DNA of 64,000 nt, taken from contig NZ_CP146242.1 in NCBI RefSeq assembly GCF_037039395.1, forward strand, positions 806,001 to 870,000, written 5' to 3'. The notes beneath the pieces were generated by a model, which saw only the letters and a program-made list of their open reading frames with translations, was not told the DNA's origin and ran no database searches. A program made the translations under genes and the position numbers. Positions within the stretch are counted from its first letter, which is position 1, and each line of letters opens with the position of its first letter. Shown in pieces: positions 54,788 to 62,319 of this stretch. The DNA comes from Agrobacterium vitis. GTDB lineage: Bacteria; Pseudomonadota; Alphaproteobacteria; Rhizobiales; Rhizobiaceae.

Positions 54788-54811
54788 CGATATATTCTAC
54801 GGGATATATCG
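54788..54811. promoter_or_regulatory. Candidate ModE-binding site (Mo-box) upstream of modA
   Basis: CGATATAT (54788-54795) and ATATATCG (54804-54811) are exact reverse complements separated by eight bases. The pattern CGnTATAT-spacer-ATATAnCG is the known ModE/MopA-type operator. It lies 19-42 bp upstream of the modA ATG, where it would block the promoter when molybdate is plentiful. Confidence 0.75.
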
Positions 54812-54934
54812 CCTCCACCAGGCAGGAGCAAGCGGCAAGCAGCGCGATGACGACGCCACCACGATTTATTCCAGGTCTCGAAGATCTTCATGGACCCTCG
54901 ACTTGACGGAATTATACGACAGATAGAACAGTCT

Positions 54935-57118
54935 TTACAGACTGTTGACGGATTCGAGCAGGCTGGCGCTGATACCGCTGGTCGAAGAGCTGCCCCCCAG
55001 AATGGTCAGCGCGGCATTGGCCGAGGAGCCGGTATTGTTGTCAAGGTCGTACATGGCCGTAAAACGTTGCAGGAATTTCTTCTGCTTGTCAGGATCGCTT
55101 AGATCCTTCAGGTCCATTTTCTTCTCAATGACCTTTTTCTGCTGCTCGATATCCATATTGCTCATGTCGCTGGGCAGACTGTAGGCGGTGCGGAACACTT
55201 CCAGCAGCGCCGTATCGCCGAGAATGTCATAGGCCGAGGTAATGGTCGACGACATGCGATCCCAGTAAAGGGCAAGGCGCACACCCTGATCGCTTTCGCC
55301 CTGTTCGTTTTCCAGGGTCTGATGCAGATAGAGATTTTCAGTGTTAAAGGTCTCACTGCGGTTCTGCACGCCATCGGCATTTTCCTTGGAAATCTTGCCG
55401 CTACTGTCGAAATTATAGGAGGCGACGAATTTCGCATATCCTTCGTCGGCTTGGGTATTGGCAAAGCTTTTCGGATCGGTGAGATCAGACGAAAATAGCT
55501 GCTTGAGCATATCGTCGCTGACATCTTTCGGGTTCAGCCCCTCCGCCGTCAGAGCAAAATCCACCAGCTTGCGATCCTTGAGCAGATCCGTAACGGATGA
55601 CACCTTGACGATATTCTCCTGGTAATATTTGGAATCCTCCTCCGCTGCGGTCTTGGCGTCGGTCTTTTCCTTGCCGTCCAGAAAGCGGGTTTTCTGGACA
55701 ATATAGTCCTTGGCCACCTCGGTAATGGTGCGCTCCGATTGGGCCAGAAGCGGCACGTCAGCGGTCCCATCCTCCTTGAAATTGAAGGCGGAAGCCAGGC
55801 TGATCAACCGCTCGTCCCGGGTCTTGTTGGCATAGCTCTTGGGATCGTTCATATCGCTGGTCAGAACCTTTTTCAGGTCCGCCTTGGAAAATTCGTCGGT
55901 CTCGATGCCGTAGGCCTTCATGACCATATTGTAGATTTTCTCATTGCCGAGCAGGTCATCAACCTTGGTAATGGATTTCATCTGAGTGGAATAATAGGTG
56001 GTTAGGGTGCTGAGATCCGCCTGGTCCTGATCATCGTAATTGGTCATATAGCCGGTGGCGGTCTGGGCGAGCTGGGTCTCGCTCTGGGCATTTCCAGCCG
56101 TGGCATTGCCGCTGGTGTCGAAGTTAAACATCGCGGCGACCTTCGCATACTCTCCCTTCACCTTGCCCTGGGTATTGGCATAGCTGTTGGCGTCGTTGAG
56201 ATCGCTGGTGACGATATTCTCGAAGGTGGATTTCAGCGTGTTCTTGTCCATGCCCAGCGCCGTCTTCACATAGCTGAACAGCCGCGAATCCCCCGTGATG
56301 TCCGAGGCCTTGGTGACGGTGGCGATCTTTTCCTTGTAGTAAGCGGCTTCGCGCTCGGCCTGGTAGGCGGTCTCGGTGCTGGGAACCTCCTCCAGATAAA
56401 GATCTTCCATCGCCGTTTTCTGATCGGAGGTCTGGGCCGTGGCATTTTTCAGCGAACCGTCGGTATTGAAGGAAAATGCTTTGGCGATATTCAGGTAATC
56501 CGACTTGTTGGTGGTCAGCGTATTGACGTAACTGGTACTGTCGTTGACATCGCTGGTCAGGACCTTTTTCAAATGGTCGGTGGAATAATATTTGGTGTCG
56601 AGCCCATAGGATTCGAGAACGAATTTGGTCAGGCGGCTGTTCTTCAAGAGGTCATCGACATTGGTGACCTTGTCGATAGCGGAATCGTAATATTGCACCT
56701 CTTCCTCGGCATCGTCGCCTTCGGTAACAAGCGATTGCTTGTAAAGGCCAATCACATCCTCTTCCTGCTTGTCGGTCTGGATATCAGCGGTTTCGGCGGA
56801 AAAATTGAAGGACCGGGCGAAATCGCGGTAACGGTCGTCGGCCAATTTATTGGCATAGCTGTTTTCGTCTGACAGATCGCTTTCCAGCACCTTTTTCATG
56901 AAGGCCTTGGCATAGGTCATGTCTTCCAGGCCGTTGGCCTTCATCGTATATTGGTAGAGCCGGTCGTCGTTCATGAAGTCGTCGACGGTTTTGACCTTGC
57001 CGATATTCTCCTGGTAATATTTCTGCTCGCGGGCCACCTCAGGCTCCTGAGACACACGCTTCAGGCTCGCTTTCATATCGCGATTGACAAGATCATAACC
57101 GATATAAGTAGACACCAT
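54935..57118 (-). CDS. DUF1217 six-repeat protein
   Basis: A 727-residue protein built of six diverged copies of a roughly 73-residue unit. They begin at about residues 34, 143, 260, 375, 498 and 618, each opening with Y-(Y/W) and containing a D-D-(F/L)-L type helix, a G-(L/I/M) turn, then S-D-L-(S/N/T)-D-x-x-S-(Y/F)-(A/V)-N and F-x-F. Linkers are 35-50 residues and acidic. No signal peptide or membrane helix. DUF1217 proteins occur near flagellar genes in rhizobia (from memory); none are adjacent here. The ATG at 57118 has GAGGAA nine bases upstream. Confidence 0.82.
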   Translation of the reverse strand: MVSTYIGYDLVNRDMKASLKRVSQEPEVAREQKYYQENIGKVKTVDDFMNDDRLYQYTMKANGLEDMTYAKAFMKKVLESDLSDENSYANKLADDRYRDFARSFNFSAETADIQTDKQEEDVIGLYKQSLVTEGDDAEEEVQYYDSAIDKVTNVDDLLKNSRLTKFVLESYGLDTKYYSTDHLKKVLTSDVNDSTSYVNTLTTNKSDYLNIAKAFSFNTDGSLKNATAQTSDQKTAMEDLYLEEVPSTETAYQAEREAAYYKEKIATVTKASDITGDSRLFSYVKTALGMDKNTLKSTFENIVTSDLNDANSYANTQGKVKGEYAKVAAMFNFDTSGNATAGNAQSETQLAQTATGYMTNYDDQDQADLSTLTTYYSTQMKSITKVDDLLGNEKIYNMVMKAYGIETDEFSKADLKKVLTSDMNDPKSYANKTRDERLISLASAFNFKEDGTADVPLLAQSERTITEVAKDYIVQKTRFLDGKEKTDAKTAAEEDSKYYQENIVKVSSVTDLLKDRKLVDFALTAEGLNPKDVSDDMLKQLFSSDLTDPKSFANTQADEGYAKFVASYNFDSSGKISKENADGVQNRSETFNTENLYLHQTLENEQGESDQGVRLALYWDRMSSTITSAYDILGDTALLEVFRTAYSLPSDMSNMDIEQQKKVIEKKMDLKDLSDPDKQKKFLQRFTAMYDLDNNTGSSANAALTILGGSSSTSGISASLLESVNSL

Positions 57119-57711
57119 GGCACTGCGTTCCTCGATAAGCTCCAAAAGCGTCGCCCGCCACGTCCCTGGCTGCAACGCCCTCAATCACTGCATAACCCTG
57201 CCCCTGACCACCCCTGGCCGGTTGCGTCATGCGGATGTCGGGTAACCCATCATGGCCTACCTGCCTTGCTCCTGGCTTTTGCCGCAAGGCAGAATGGCGT
57301 CAAGCAAGAGATACTCACAAGCCCGGCGCCCGCCGCATTCCATTCGCGGCATTCAAACTACAACCTGCCAAACACAACCCAAAAGCAATTTTCTGGCAGT
57401 TCTACACGTATTGCAACATTCACCGATCATACCAATAAAGGTTGGTGACCGATGCAGGTTGCCGTAGCATTATCATCCAAACATAGTAGAATACTCTTAA
57501 CTAATGCTTCACAATTTTACAAAAGCCGTTCACCAAATCGAAACCGTTAGCGCTGGCAATTCGATAACCATCTGGAACGGCAAAGTTTTCTTAACCGCGA
57601 TTTTTAAGCGGTCCGGAACCCGGCAAGGCTATCTTTGGCCTCAGAGGACGAAAAGTCCCAGTGAAAAGAGCAGATGCAATAACGGCTCTCAGGTAAAACA
57701 AGGGTAGTAAG
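57119..57711. other. Intergenic region between divergent genes, no supported gene
   Basis: Nearly 600 bp. The right end (57640-57705) contains CTCTCAGGTAAAAC, which resembles one strand of a glycine riboswitch, but the rest of the aptamer is missing (see rejected items). A 67-codon frame at 57504-57707 has no ribosome site and an uneven composition, so it is not called. AAGGG at 57700 serves the next gene. Confidence 0.5.
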
Positions 57712-58278
57712 ATGACGAACACGGTTATGAAGCCCGTCTGGGCCGGAGCAACGTTTCGACTGGAACCATCACGGTTTCCGCAACATGTGACTTATACGTT
57801 GCGCGATGCTTCCGGAAATGTCTCCGTTACACTCGACGAGCGCGGTGCCGTGCTGCGCAAGATCCTGCCGGCCAGTGGCCTGCCAATGTCCTTTGCCCTT
57901 CCAGCCCGGGCTTTCAAGGGGATCGCCGCCCGTGCCATCGACCATGGCAATGGCGAAGTGACCGTGACGCTGGAACTGCATCACGCCGATCCGGACCTGT
58001 GCATTCCGCTGCTGGTTGCCCATGATCTCTGCGATATTGCCGCCGACTGGCGCAGCTGGGCTGAAACCTTCCGCATTCCGATGCTGATGGTCGAGGCCGA
58101 TGGCGTTGCCCGCCCGCTGGAAGAGCATCTGGGCGAATTGCGCGCCGAACCGCCGCGCAGCCGCCGCCGCCATTCCTATTTTGCAGAGCGCCGCCCGCGC
58201 TTCCTGGTCCGCCGTACCACTGGTTCGCTGGGCGTTGCGATGAAAATTTCCGGCAAGGAAATCATTGCCCGCCGTTAA
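57712..58278 (+). CDS. DUF6101-like conserved hypothetical protein
   Basis: A 188-residue soluble protein. The first two thirds look like beta strands (VTYTLRDASGNVSVTLDERG, then GEVTVTLELHHADPDLCIPL). The end is strongly basic (PPRSRRRHSYFAERRPRF, then VRRTTG). The pattern matches a Rhizobiales family I recall as DUF6101. Function unknown, though the basic tail could bind nucleic acid or membranes. The ATG has AAGGG seven bases upstream. Confidence 0.65.
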   Translation: MTNTVMKPVWAGATFRLEPSRFPQHVTYTLRDASGNVSVTLDERGAVLRKILPASGLPMSFALPARAFKGIAARAIDHGNGEVTVTLELHHADPDLCIPLLVAHDLCDIAADWRSWAETFRIPMLMVEADGVARPLEEHLGELRAEPPRSRRRHSYFAERRPRFLVRRTTGSLGVAMKISGKEIIARR

Positions 58279-58307
58279 TAGAGCGGTTGCCGATACCTGA
58301 ATATTTT

Positions 58308-58339
58308 AACATGGCTCGCCGGAAAAGGCGGGCCATGTT
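58308..58339 (+). terminator. Hairpin terminator after the DUF6101-like gene
   Basis: Arms AACATGGCTCGCC (58308-58320) and GGCGGGCCATGTT (58327-58339) pair fully, with one G-U pair and a six-base loop. The T run is short, so termination may be weak. Confidence 0.6.
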
Positions 58340-58399
58340 TCATTTCGGGGCGCCGCACCCCGGAAAAATTCCTCCACCACATCTGTGTGTTGGCGGGGA

Positions 58400-59455
58400 C
58401 TATGCCGCCTCGGCGCGCTCAACCTCGACAGTCACATGCGACAAAGCGGCAATCTGGGACAATTTTTCGCGGTACCAGGCGGGAGATTGCGGCTCGCGCG
58501 CCACCAGCGAAACGATGGCGCCGTGATGACCGGGGCCCAATTGCCAGACATGGAGATCGGCAATATCGGCCCCTTCCGCTTCGATCACCCGGCGGATAGT
58601 GCCGGAGAGATCTTCGCCATCCGAGACATGATCGAGCAGAACCATGCCGCTATCGCGCATCAGGCCGAAGGCCCAGCTACCAATGACCACCGCGCCTGCG
58701 ATGCCGATCAACGGATCGAGCCAGAGCCAGCCGAAAAGACTGCCGAGCAGCAAGGCCGCAATCGCCATGACAGATGTAAGCGCATCCGCCAGCACATGGA
58801 TATAGGCGGCGCGCAAGTTGCGGTCTCTGCCGCCATGGTTGCTGGACGCTTCCGAATGGGCGTGATGGCCGTGTTCGTGATGCCCATGGTCGTGACCATG
58901 ATGATGGTCTTCCTGAAGCAGCAAGGCGCAAACGAGATTAACGGCCAGGCCGATAATAGCGATGACGATGGCCTCACTGAAGTTGATGGCGACCGGCTGA
59001 AACACCCGCCAGAGGCTTTCCCAGGCGATGATAACAGCCACGAGGCCGAGAAAAATCGCACTGGAAAAGGCGGCCAGATCGCCGAATTTGCCGGTTCCGA
59101 AGGTAAAACCACTATTATCCGCATGGCGCCGCGCCAGGCTATAGGCCATCGCCGCAACAAAAATCGCCCCGGCATGGGTGGCCATATGCCAACCATCCGC
59201 CGTCAGCGCCATGGAGCCGAACAAATTGCCCGCGACGATTTCCACCACCATCATCACCGTGGTGACGCCGATCACCGCCCAGGTGCGGCGCTCATTGCGC
59301 TGATGGTTTGGGCCTAAGAAGACATGGCTGTGGCGATTGCCCGGCTGATGCTGGTGCGGATGCGGATGAACATGCCCCCCTTGCCCATGGGGATGGTGGC
59401 CATGAGGGGGATGCTGATGAGAATCGTGGCTGTGAGACGTTGGGTCCTGGGTCAT
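58400..59455 (-). CDS. dmeF: Cation diffusion facilitator exporting Ni/Co (DmeF-like)
   Basis: A 351-residue CDF antiporter. It has a very His-rich N-terminal tail (HQHPPHGHHPHGQGGHVH) and a second His cluster in the cytoplasmic loop (HHHGHDHGHHEHGHHAH). The transport site is formed by ADGWHMATHAG in helix 2 and HVLADALTSV in helix 5. The C-terminal cytoplasmic domain (DLHVWQLGPGHHGAIVSLV) is complete. With the RcnR-type regulator upstream this matches the R. leguminosarum dmeRF system for nickel and cobalt resistance. The start overlaps the dmeR stop by ATGA. Confidence 0.88.
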   Translation of the reverse strand: MTQDPTSHSHDSHQHPPHGHHPHGQGGHVHPHPHQHQPGNRHSHVFLGPNHQRNERRTWAVIGVTTVMMVVEIVAGNLFGSMALTADGWHMATHAGAIFVAAMAYSLARRHADNSGFTFGTGKFGDLAAFSSAIFLGLVAVIIAWESLWRVFQPVAINFSEAIVIAIIGLAVNLVCALLLQEDHHHGHDHGHHEHGHHAHSEASSNHGGRDRNLRAAYIHVLADALTSVMAIAALLLGSLFGWLWLDPLIGIAGAVVIGSWAFGLMRDSGMVLLDHVSDGEDLSGTIRRVIEAEGADIADLHVWQLGPGHHGAIVSLVAREPQSPAWYREKLSQIAALSHVTVEVERAEAA

Positions 59456-59727
59456 TTCAGGTAGCTCCTGATCACGTCGATGAGTTCGTCGGCGCCTTGA
59501 TGACGCTCTGAGGCGCCGAGATTTTCGGCAACGATATGCTCGCGGATATGCTCTTCGACCAATTCGGTCATTAGCCCGGTCAGGGCTCCCCGCACAGAGG
59601 CCGTCAGGTTCATGATATCGCCGCATGGCTTTTCAGCCAGAAGCGCGGTTTCGATGGCCTCCATCTGTCCCTTCATCCGGCGGACGCGGGCGAGAAGCTT
59701 GGCCTGGTGTTTGATCGTGTGGCTCAT
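59452..59727 (-). CDS. dmeR: RcnR/CsoR-family nickel/cobalt-responsive repressor
   Basis: A 91-residue all-helical repressor. The ligand set matches that known for RcnR: His3, Cys35, His60 and His64 (MSHTIKHQ, EKPCGD, EEHIREH). It should release DNA when Ni(II) or Co(II) binds, inducing dmeF. FrmR, its formaldehyde-sensing relative, differs at the His64-type position. The operator overlaps its own start region, so it probably represses itself. There is no ribosome site before the ATG, so the message may be leaderless. Confidence 0.9.
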   Translation of the reverse strand: MSHTIKHQAKLLARVRRMKGQMEAIETALLAEKPCGDIMNLTASVRGALTGLMTELVEEHIREHIVAENLGASERHQGADELIDVIRSYLK

Positions 59728-59730
59728 AAC

Positions 59731-59747
59731 ATAGGGGGGTACCCTAT
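59731..59747 (-). promoter_or_regulatory. Candidate DmeR operator
   Basis: On the dmeR strand it reads ATAGGGTACCCCCCTAT. The G/C tract flanked by TA-rich steps (TACCCCCCTAT) is the hallmark of RcnR/DmeR operators. It lies three bases upstream of the dmeR ATG. Confidence 0.7.
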
Positions 59748-59801
59748 TTTGGAGGTAAATACAAGAGGTCTCTTATATTCTCCAGCCGTCGGGCCGAGTG
59801 A

Positions 59802-60755
59802 TCAGGCGAAGGGAATAGCAGCAACCAGACCGATAAACAGGATCAGACCAACCTTGCCATTCAGCTTGAACAGCGCATGGCATTGCAGTGGATTATGGAT
59901 ATCCAGCACCTTGATCTGGTAGCCGAGCAGAACCAGCGCCACCAACAGTCCGAGATAGGCGGGGAAACCGGCTCCAGCCAACAGAAATGCCACGGCCAGC
60001 AACAAGCCCATCGCGCCGTAAAATCCGGTGAGCCAGATCTTGGTGTCCTCGGCAAACAGCCTTGCGGTGGAGCGCACGCCGATCAGGGCGTCATCCTCCT
60101 TGTCCTGATGGGCATAGATCGTGTCATAGCCGATGGTCCAGACCACGGCGGCGACATAGAGCAGCACGGCGGCCAAAGACAGCGACCCCGTCAGCCCGGC
60201 CCAGCCCATCAGCCCGCCCCAGGAAAACGCCAGACCAAGGAAAAACTGCGGCCAATCGGTAAACCGCTTGGCAAAGGGATAGATCACCACGATGGCCAGC
60301 GACGCCAGGCCAAGCAGGATGGAAAACCCGTTAAAACAAAACAGAACGGCGGCCCCTACCACCAACTGCGCGACAATGAACAGCTTGGCTTGGCTCCGCG
60401 TTACCCGCCCGGAGGGCAAGGGGCGCGAGCGGGTGCGGGCAACCTCCATATCGATTTTCTCATCGACCAGATCATTATAGGTGCAGCCGGCACCGCGCAT
60501 GGCGACGGCGCCGATGAAAAACAGCAGGAGGTGGGCGATGAAGGTAAAGACCGGCAGCGCGCCGCTGGATGCCAGAAAATTGGCGGCCAGCGCCGAGGAC
60601 CAGAAGCACGGCCACATCAGCAATTCCCAGCCGATCGGCCGGTCCCAGCGGGCCAGCTGCGCATAGGGCCAAACCGCCCGTGGCAACAGGCGGTAGACCC
60701 AATTATCGGAAAGCGCGTCCTGGACGCGGGCGGTGGTGTCGCTGGCGGTGTTCAT
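59802..60755 (-). CDS. ubiA: 4-hydroxybenzoate polyprenyltransferase
   Basis: A 317-residue inner-membrane prenyltransferase of ubiquinone synthesis. It attaches the polyprenyl tail to 4-hydroxybenzoate. The two Asp-rich magnesium/diphosphate motifs are CTYNDLVDEKIDMEVARTRS and DTIYAHQDKEDDALIGVRS. About eight hydrophobic helices are seen. The length and the RPLPSG segment are standard for UbiA and not for heme or chlorophyll relatives. Monocistronic, downstream of cfa on the same strand with a 72-bp gap. Confidence 0.93.
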   Translation of the reverse strand: MNTASDTTARVQDALSDNWVYRLLPRAVWPYAQLARWDRPIGWELLMWPCFWSSALAANFLASSGALPVFTFIAHLLLFFIGAVAMRGAGCTYNDLVDEKIDMEVARTRSRPLPSGRVTRSQAKLFIVAQLVVGAAVLFCFNGFSILLGLASLAIVVIYPFAKRFTDWPQFFLGLAFSWGGLMGWAGLTGSLSLAAVLLYVAAVVWTIGYDTIYAHQDKEDDALIGVRSTARLFAEDTKIWLTGFYGAMGLLLAVAFLLAGAGFPAYLGLLVALVLLGYQIKVLDIHNPLQCHALFKLNGKVGLILFIGLVAAIPFA

Positions 60756-60827
60756 GATCGAAGTGATAGCTCAAATCCGCGCCCAAGAAAACTATCCTTA
60801 AGCCTTGGCCAACAGACACCTTGACGT

Positions 60828-62084
60828 TCAGAACAGCACCTTTTCCAAGGGCGCACGCAACGCTTCGGCTGCCTTCAGCGTCTCTTCACGTGCGGCGATG
60901 TAATCGCGATTGTCGGGCACGCTCATCCGCTTCTTGGTGATTTGCAGCTGGAAAATGAAGAAATCTTCATGGGTGAAGGCCATTTCGGACCCTGCGAGGT
61001 AAAACTCCCACATCCGCACGAAGCGTTCGTCATAAAGCCGCGCCGCCTCTTCACGGCGCGCCATGAAACGGTTTCGCCAATGGCGCAGCGTATGGGCGTA
61101 ATGCATCGGCAGAATTTCGCAATCGGCAACCAGCAGACCGGATTTTTCGATGGCTGGCAGGACCTCGGCAAGCGACGGGATATAGCCGCCGGGGAAGATA
61201 TATTTCTCGAAAAACGGATTGTTGTAGAGCGCCGGATACGGCTGGCCGATGGAATGCAGGATCATCACCCCATCATCCTGCATCAGCTCATGCACCTTGC
61301 GGAAATAATGCAGGTAGTGGGTTGGGCCGACATGCTCGAACATGCCGACCGACACCAGCCGATCAAAAGGCCGGGCCTTCAGTGTGCGGTAATCCTGCAA
61401 GTCGAACCGCAGCCTTTCGTCGAGACCGCGTTTGCGCGCCCGTTCGCGCGATACCTTCAACTGTTCTTCGCTGAGCGTGATACCGCTAACATCGACCCCG
61501 CAGGTTTCAGCCAGATAGATCCCCATGCCGCCCCAGCCGGAGCCGATTTCCAGCACCCGCTGGCCCGGCTCGGCCATCAGCTTTGCGGCGATGTGGCGCT
61601 TTTTCGCCAATTGCGCCTCTTCCAGCGAAATGCCCGGCGGATTGAAATAGGCGCAGGAATATTGCCAGTCCTCGTCCAGAAACAGGTCGAACAGCTTGGC
61701 GCTGAGATCGTAATGATGGGCGACATTGCGCTGGTTGCGGTTAACAGGCAACGCGCCCCGCACTTTCGCCGCCACCACCCGCAGCAGCCCGCGCCAGACC
61801 ATCGGAAAGGTCAGGTCGGACACCAGCGTATTGGTCTTCACCAGTGCCAGCAGGTCGTAGATATCGCCTTTTTCGAAGGCCATCCGGCCCTGCATGTAGA
61901 TCTCGCCCAGCTTTAGCTGCGCGTCGCAATAGATCTCGTCTTCCGCTTCGTCATCGAAGAAATGGATCGCAATCGGCGGTCCTGAACCATCACCGAAACG
62001 CTGCATCTGGCCATCGGCCCCGATGACCTCCAGCGTGCCTTTTCGGATGATCCTCATCAACATACCACGAAGAGACGATGCCAT
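60828..62084 (-). CDS. cfa: Cyclopropane-fatty-acyl-phospholipid synthase
   Basis: A 418-residue SAM-dependent enzyme that methylenates unsaturated acyl chains of membrane phospholipids, often in stationary phase or acid. The SAM site is VLEIGSGWGGMGIYLAE. Upstream is YSCAYFNPPGISLEEAQLAK, and downstream SVGMFEHVGPTHYLHYFRKV, GGYIPSLAEVLP and HYAHTLRHWRNRF, all typical of the family. The start at 62084 has a near-ideal AGGAGG five bases upstream. Rhizobia commonly have two cfa genes. Confidence 0.93.
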   Translation of the reverse strand: MASSLRGMLMRIIRKGTLEVIGADGQMQRFGDGSGPPIAIHFFDDEAEDEIYCDAQLKLGEIYMQGRMAFEKGDIYDLLALVKTNTLVSDLTFPMVWRGLLRVVAAKVRGALPVNRNQRNVAHHYDLSAKLFDLFLDEDWQYSCAYFNPPGISLEEAQLAKKRHIAAKLMAEPGQRVLEIGSGWGGMGIYLAETCGVDVSGITLSEEQLKVSRERARKRGLDERLRFDLQDYRTLKARPFDRLVSVGMFEHVGPTHYLHYFRKVHELMQDDGVMILHSIGQPYPALYNNPFFEKYIFPGGYIPSLAEVLPAIEKSGLLVADCEILPMHYAHTLRHWRNRFMARREEAARLYDERFVRMWEFYLAGSEMAFTHEDFFIFQLQITKKRMSVPDNRDYIAAREETLKAAEALRAPLEKVLF

Positions 62085-62208
62085 TGACACCTCCTGAAAG
62101 GAAAGAGATTGCCTGTCCGCTGATTGCAACCCTATCCTCTCTCGTGGCGCTGACAAGTATGCTTTTGTCACATAATTTTCAAAAATCCATGGAACTTTTC
62201 GGAAAAGC

Positions 62209-62244
62209 AAAACACGCGCTCACCTCAGGGTGTGCGCGTGTTTT
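62209..62244 (-). terminator. Terminator downstream of tex
   Basis: Exact outer arms AAAACACGCGC (62209-62219) and GCGCGTGTTTT (62234-62244) continue inward with CACC / GGTG after a one-base mismatch. On the tex strand a T run follows. Confidence 0.85.
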
Positions 62245-62267
62245 TTGTTCCCGCAGTGGTTTATGGT

Positions 62268-62309
62268 GCATCGGACCGGAAAAACGGACACCGGTTTTCG
62301 GTCCGATGC
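62268..62309. repeat. RIME-like palindromic element next to tex
   Basis: Arms GCATCGGACCG (62268-62278) and CGGTCCGATGC (62299-62309) are exact reverse complements around GAAAAACGGACACCGGTTTT. The same family occurs at 14566 and 24141. It lies between the tex stop and its terminator. Confidence 0.75.
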
Positions 62310-62319
62310 TGATGACGGG

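Noticed and set aside
57640..57705. Glycine-riboswitch-like sequence (CTCTCAGGTAAAAC)
   Set aside because: Only one conserved strand matches. The GGAGAG strand and the GCCGAAGGAGCAA core are missing, and the downstream gene is not a glycine-metabolism gene.
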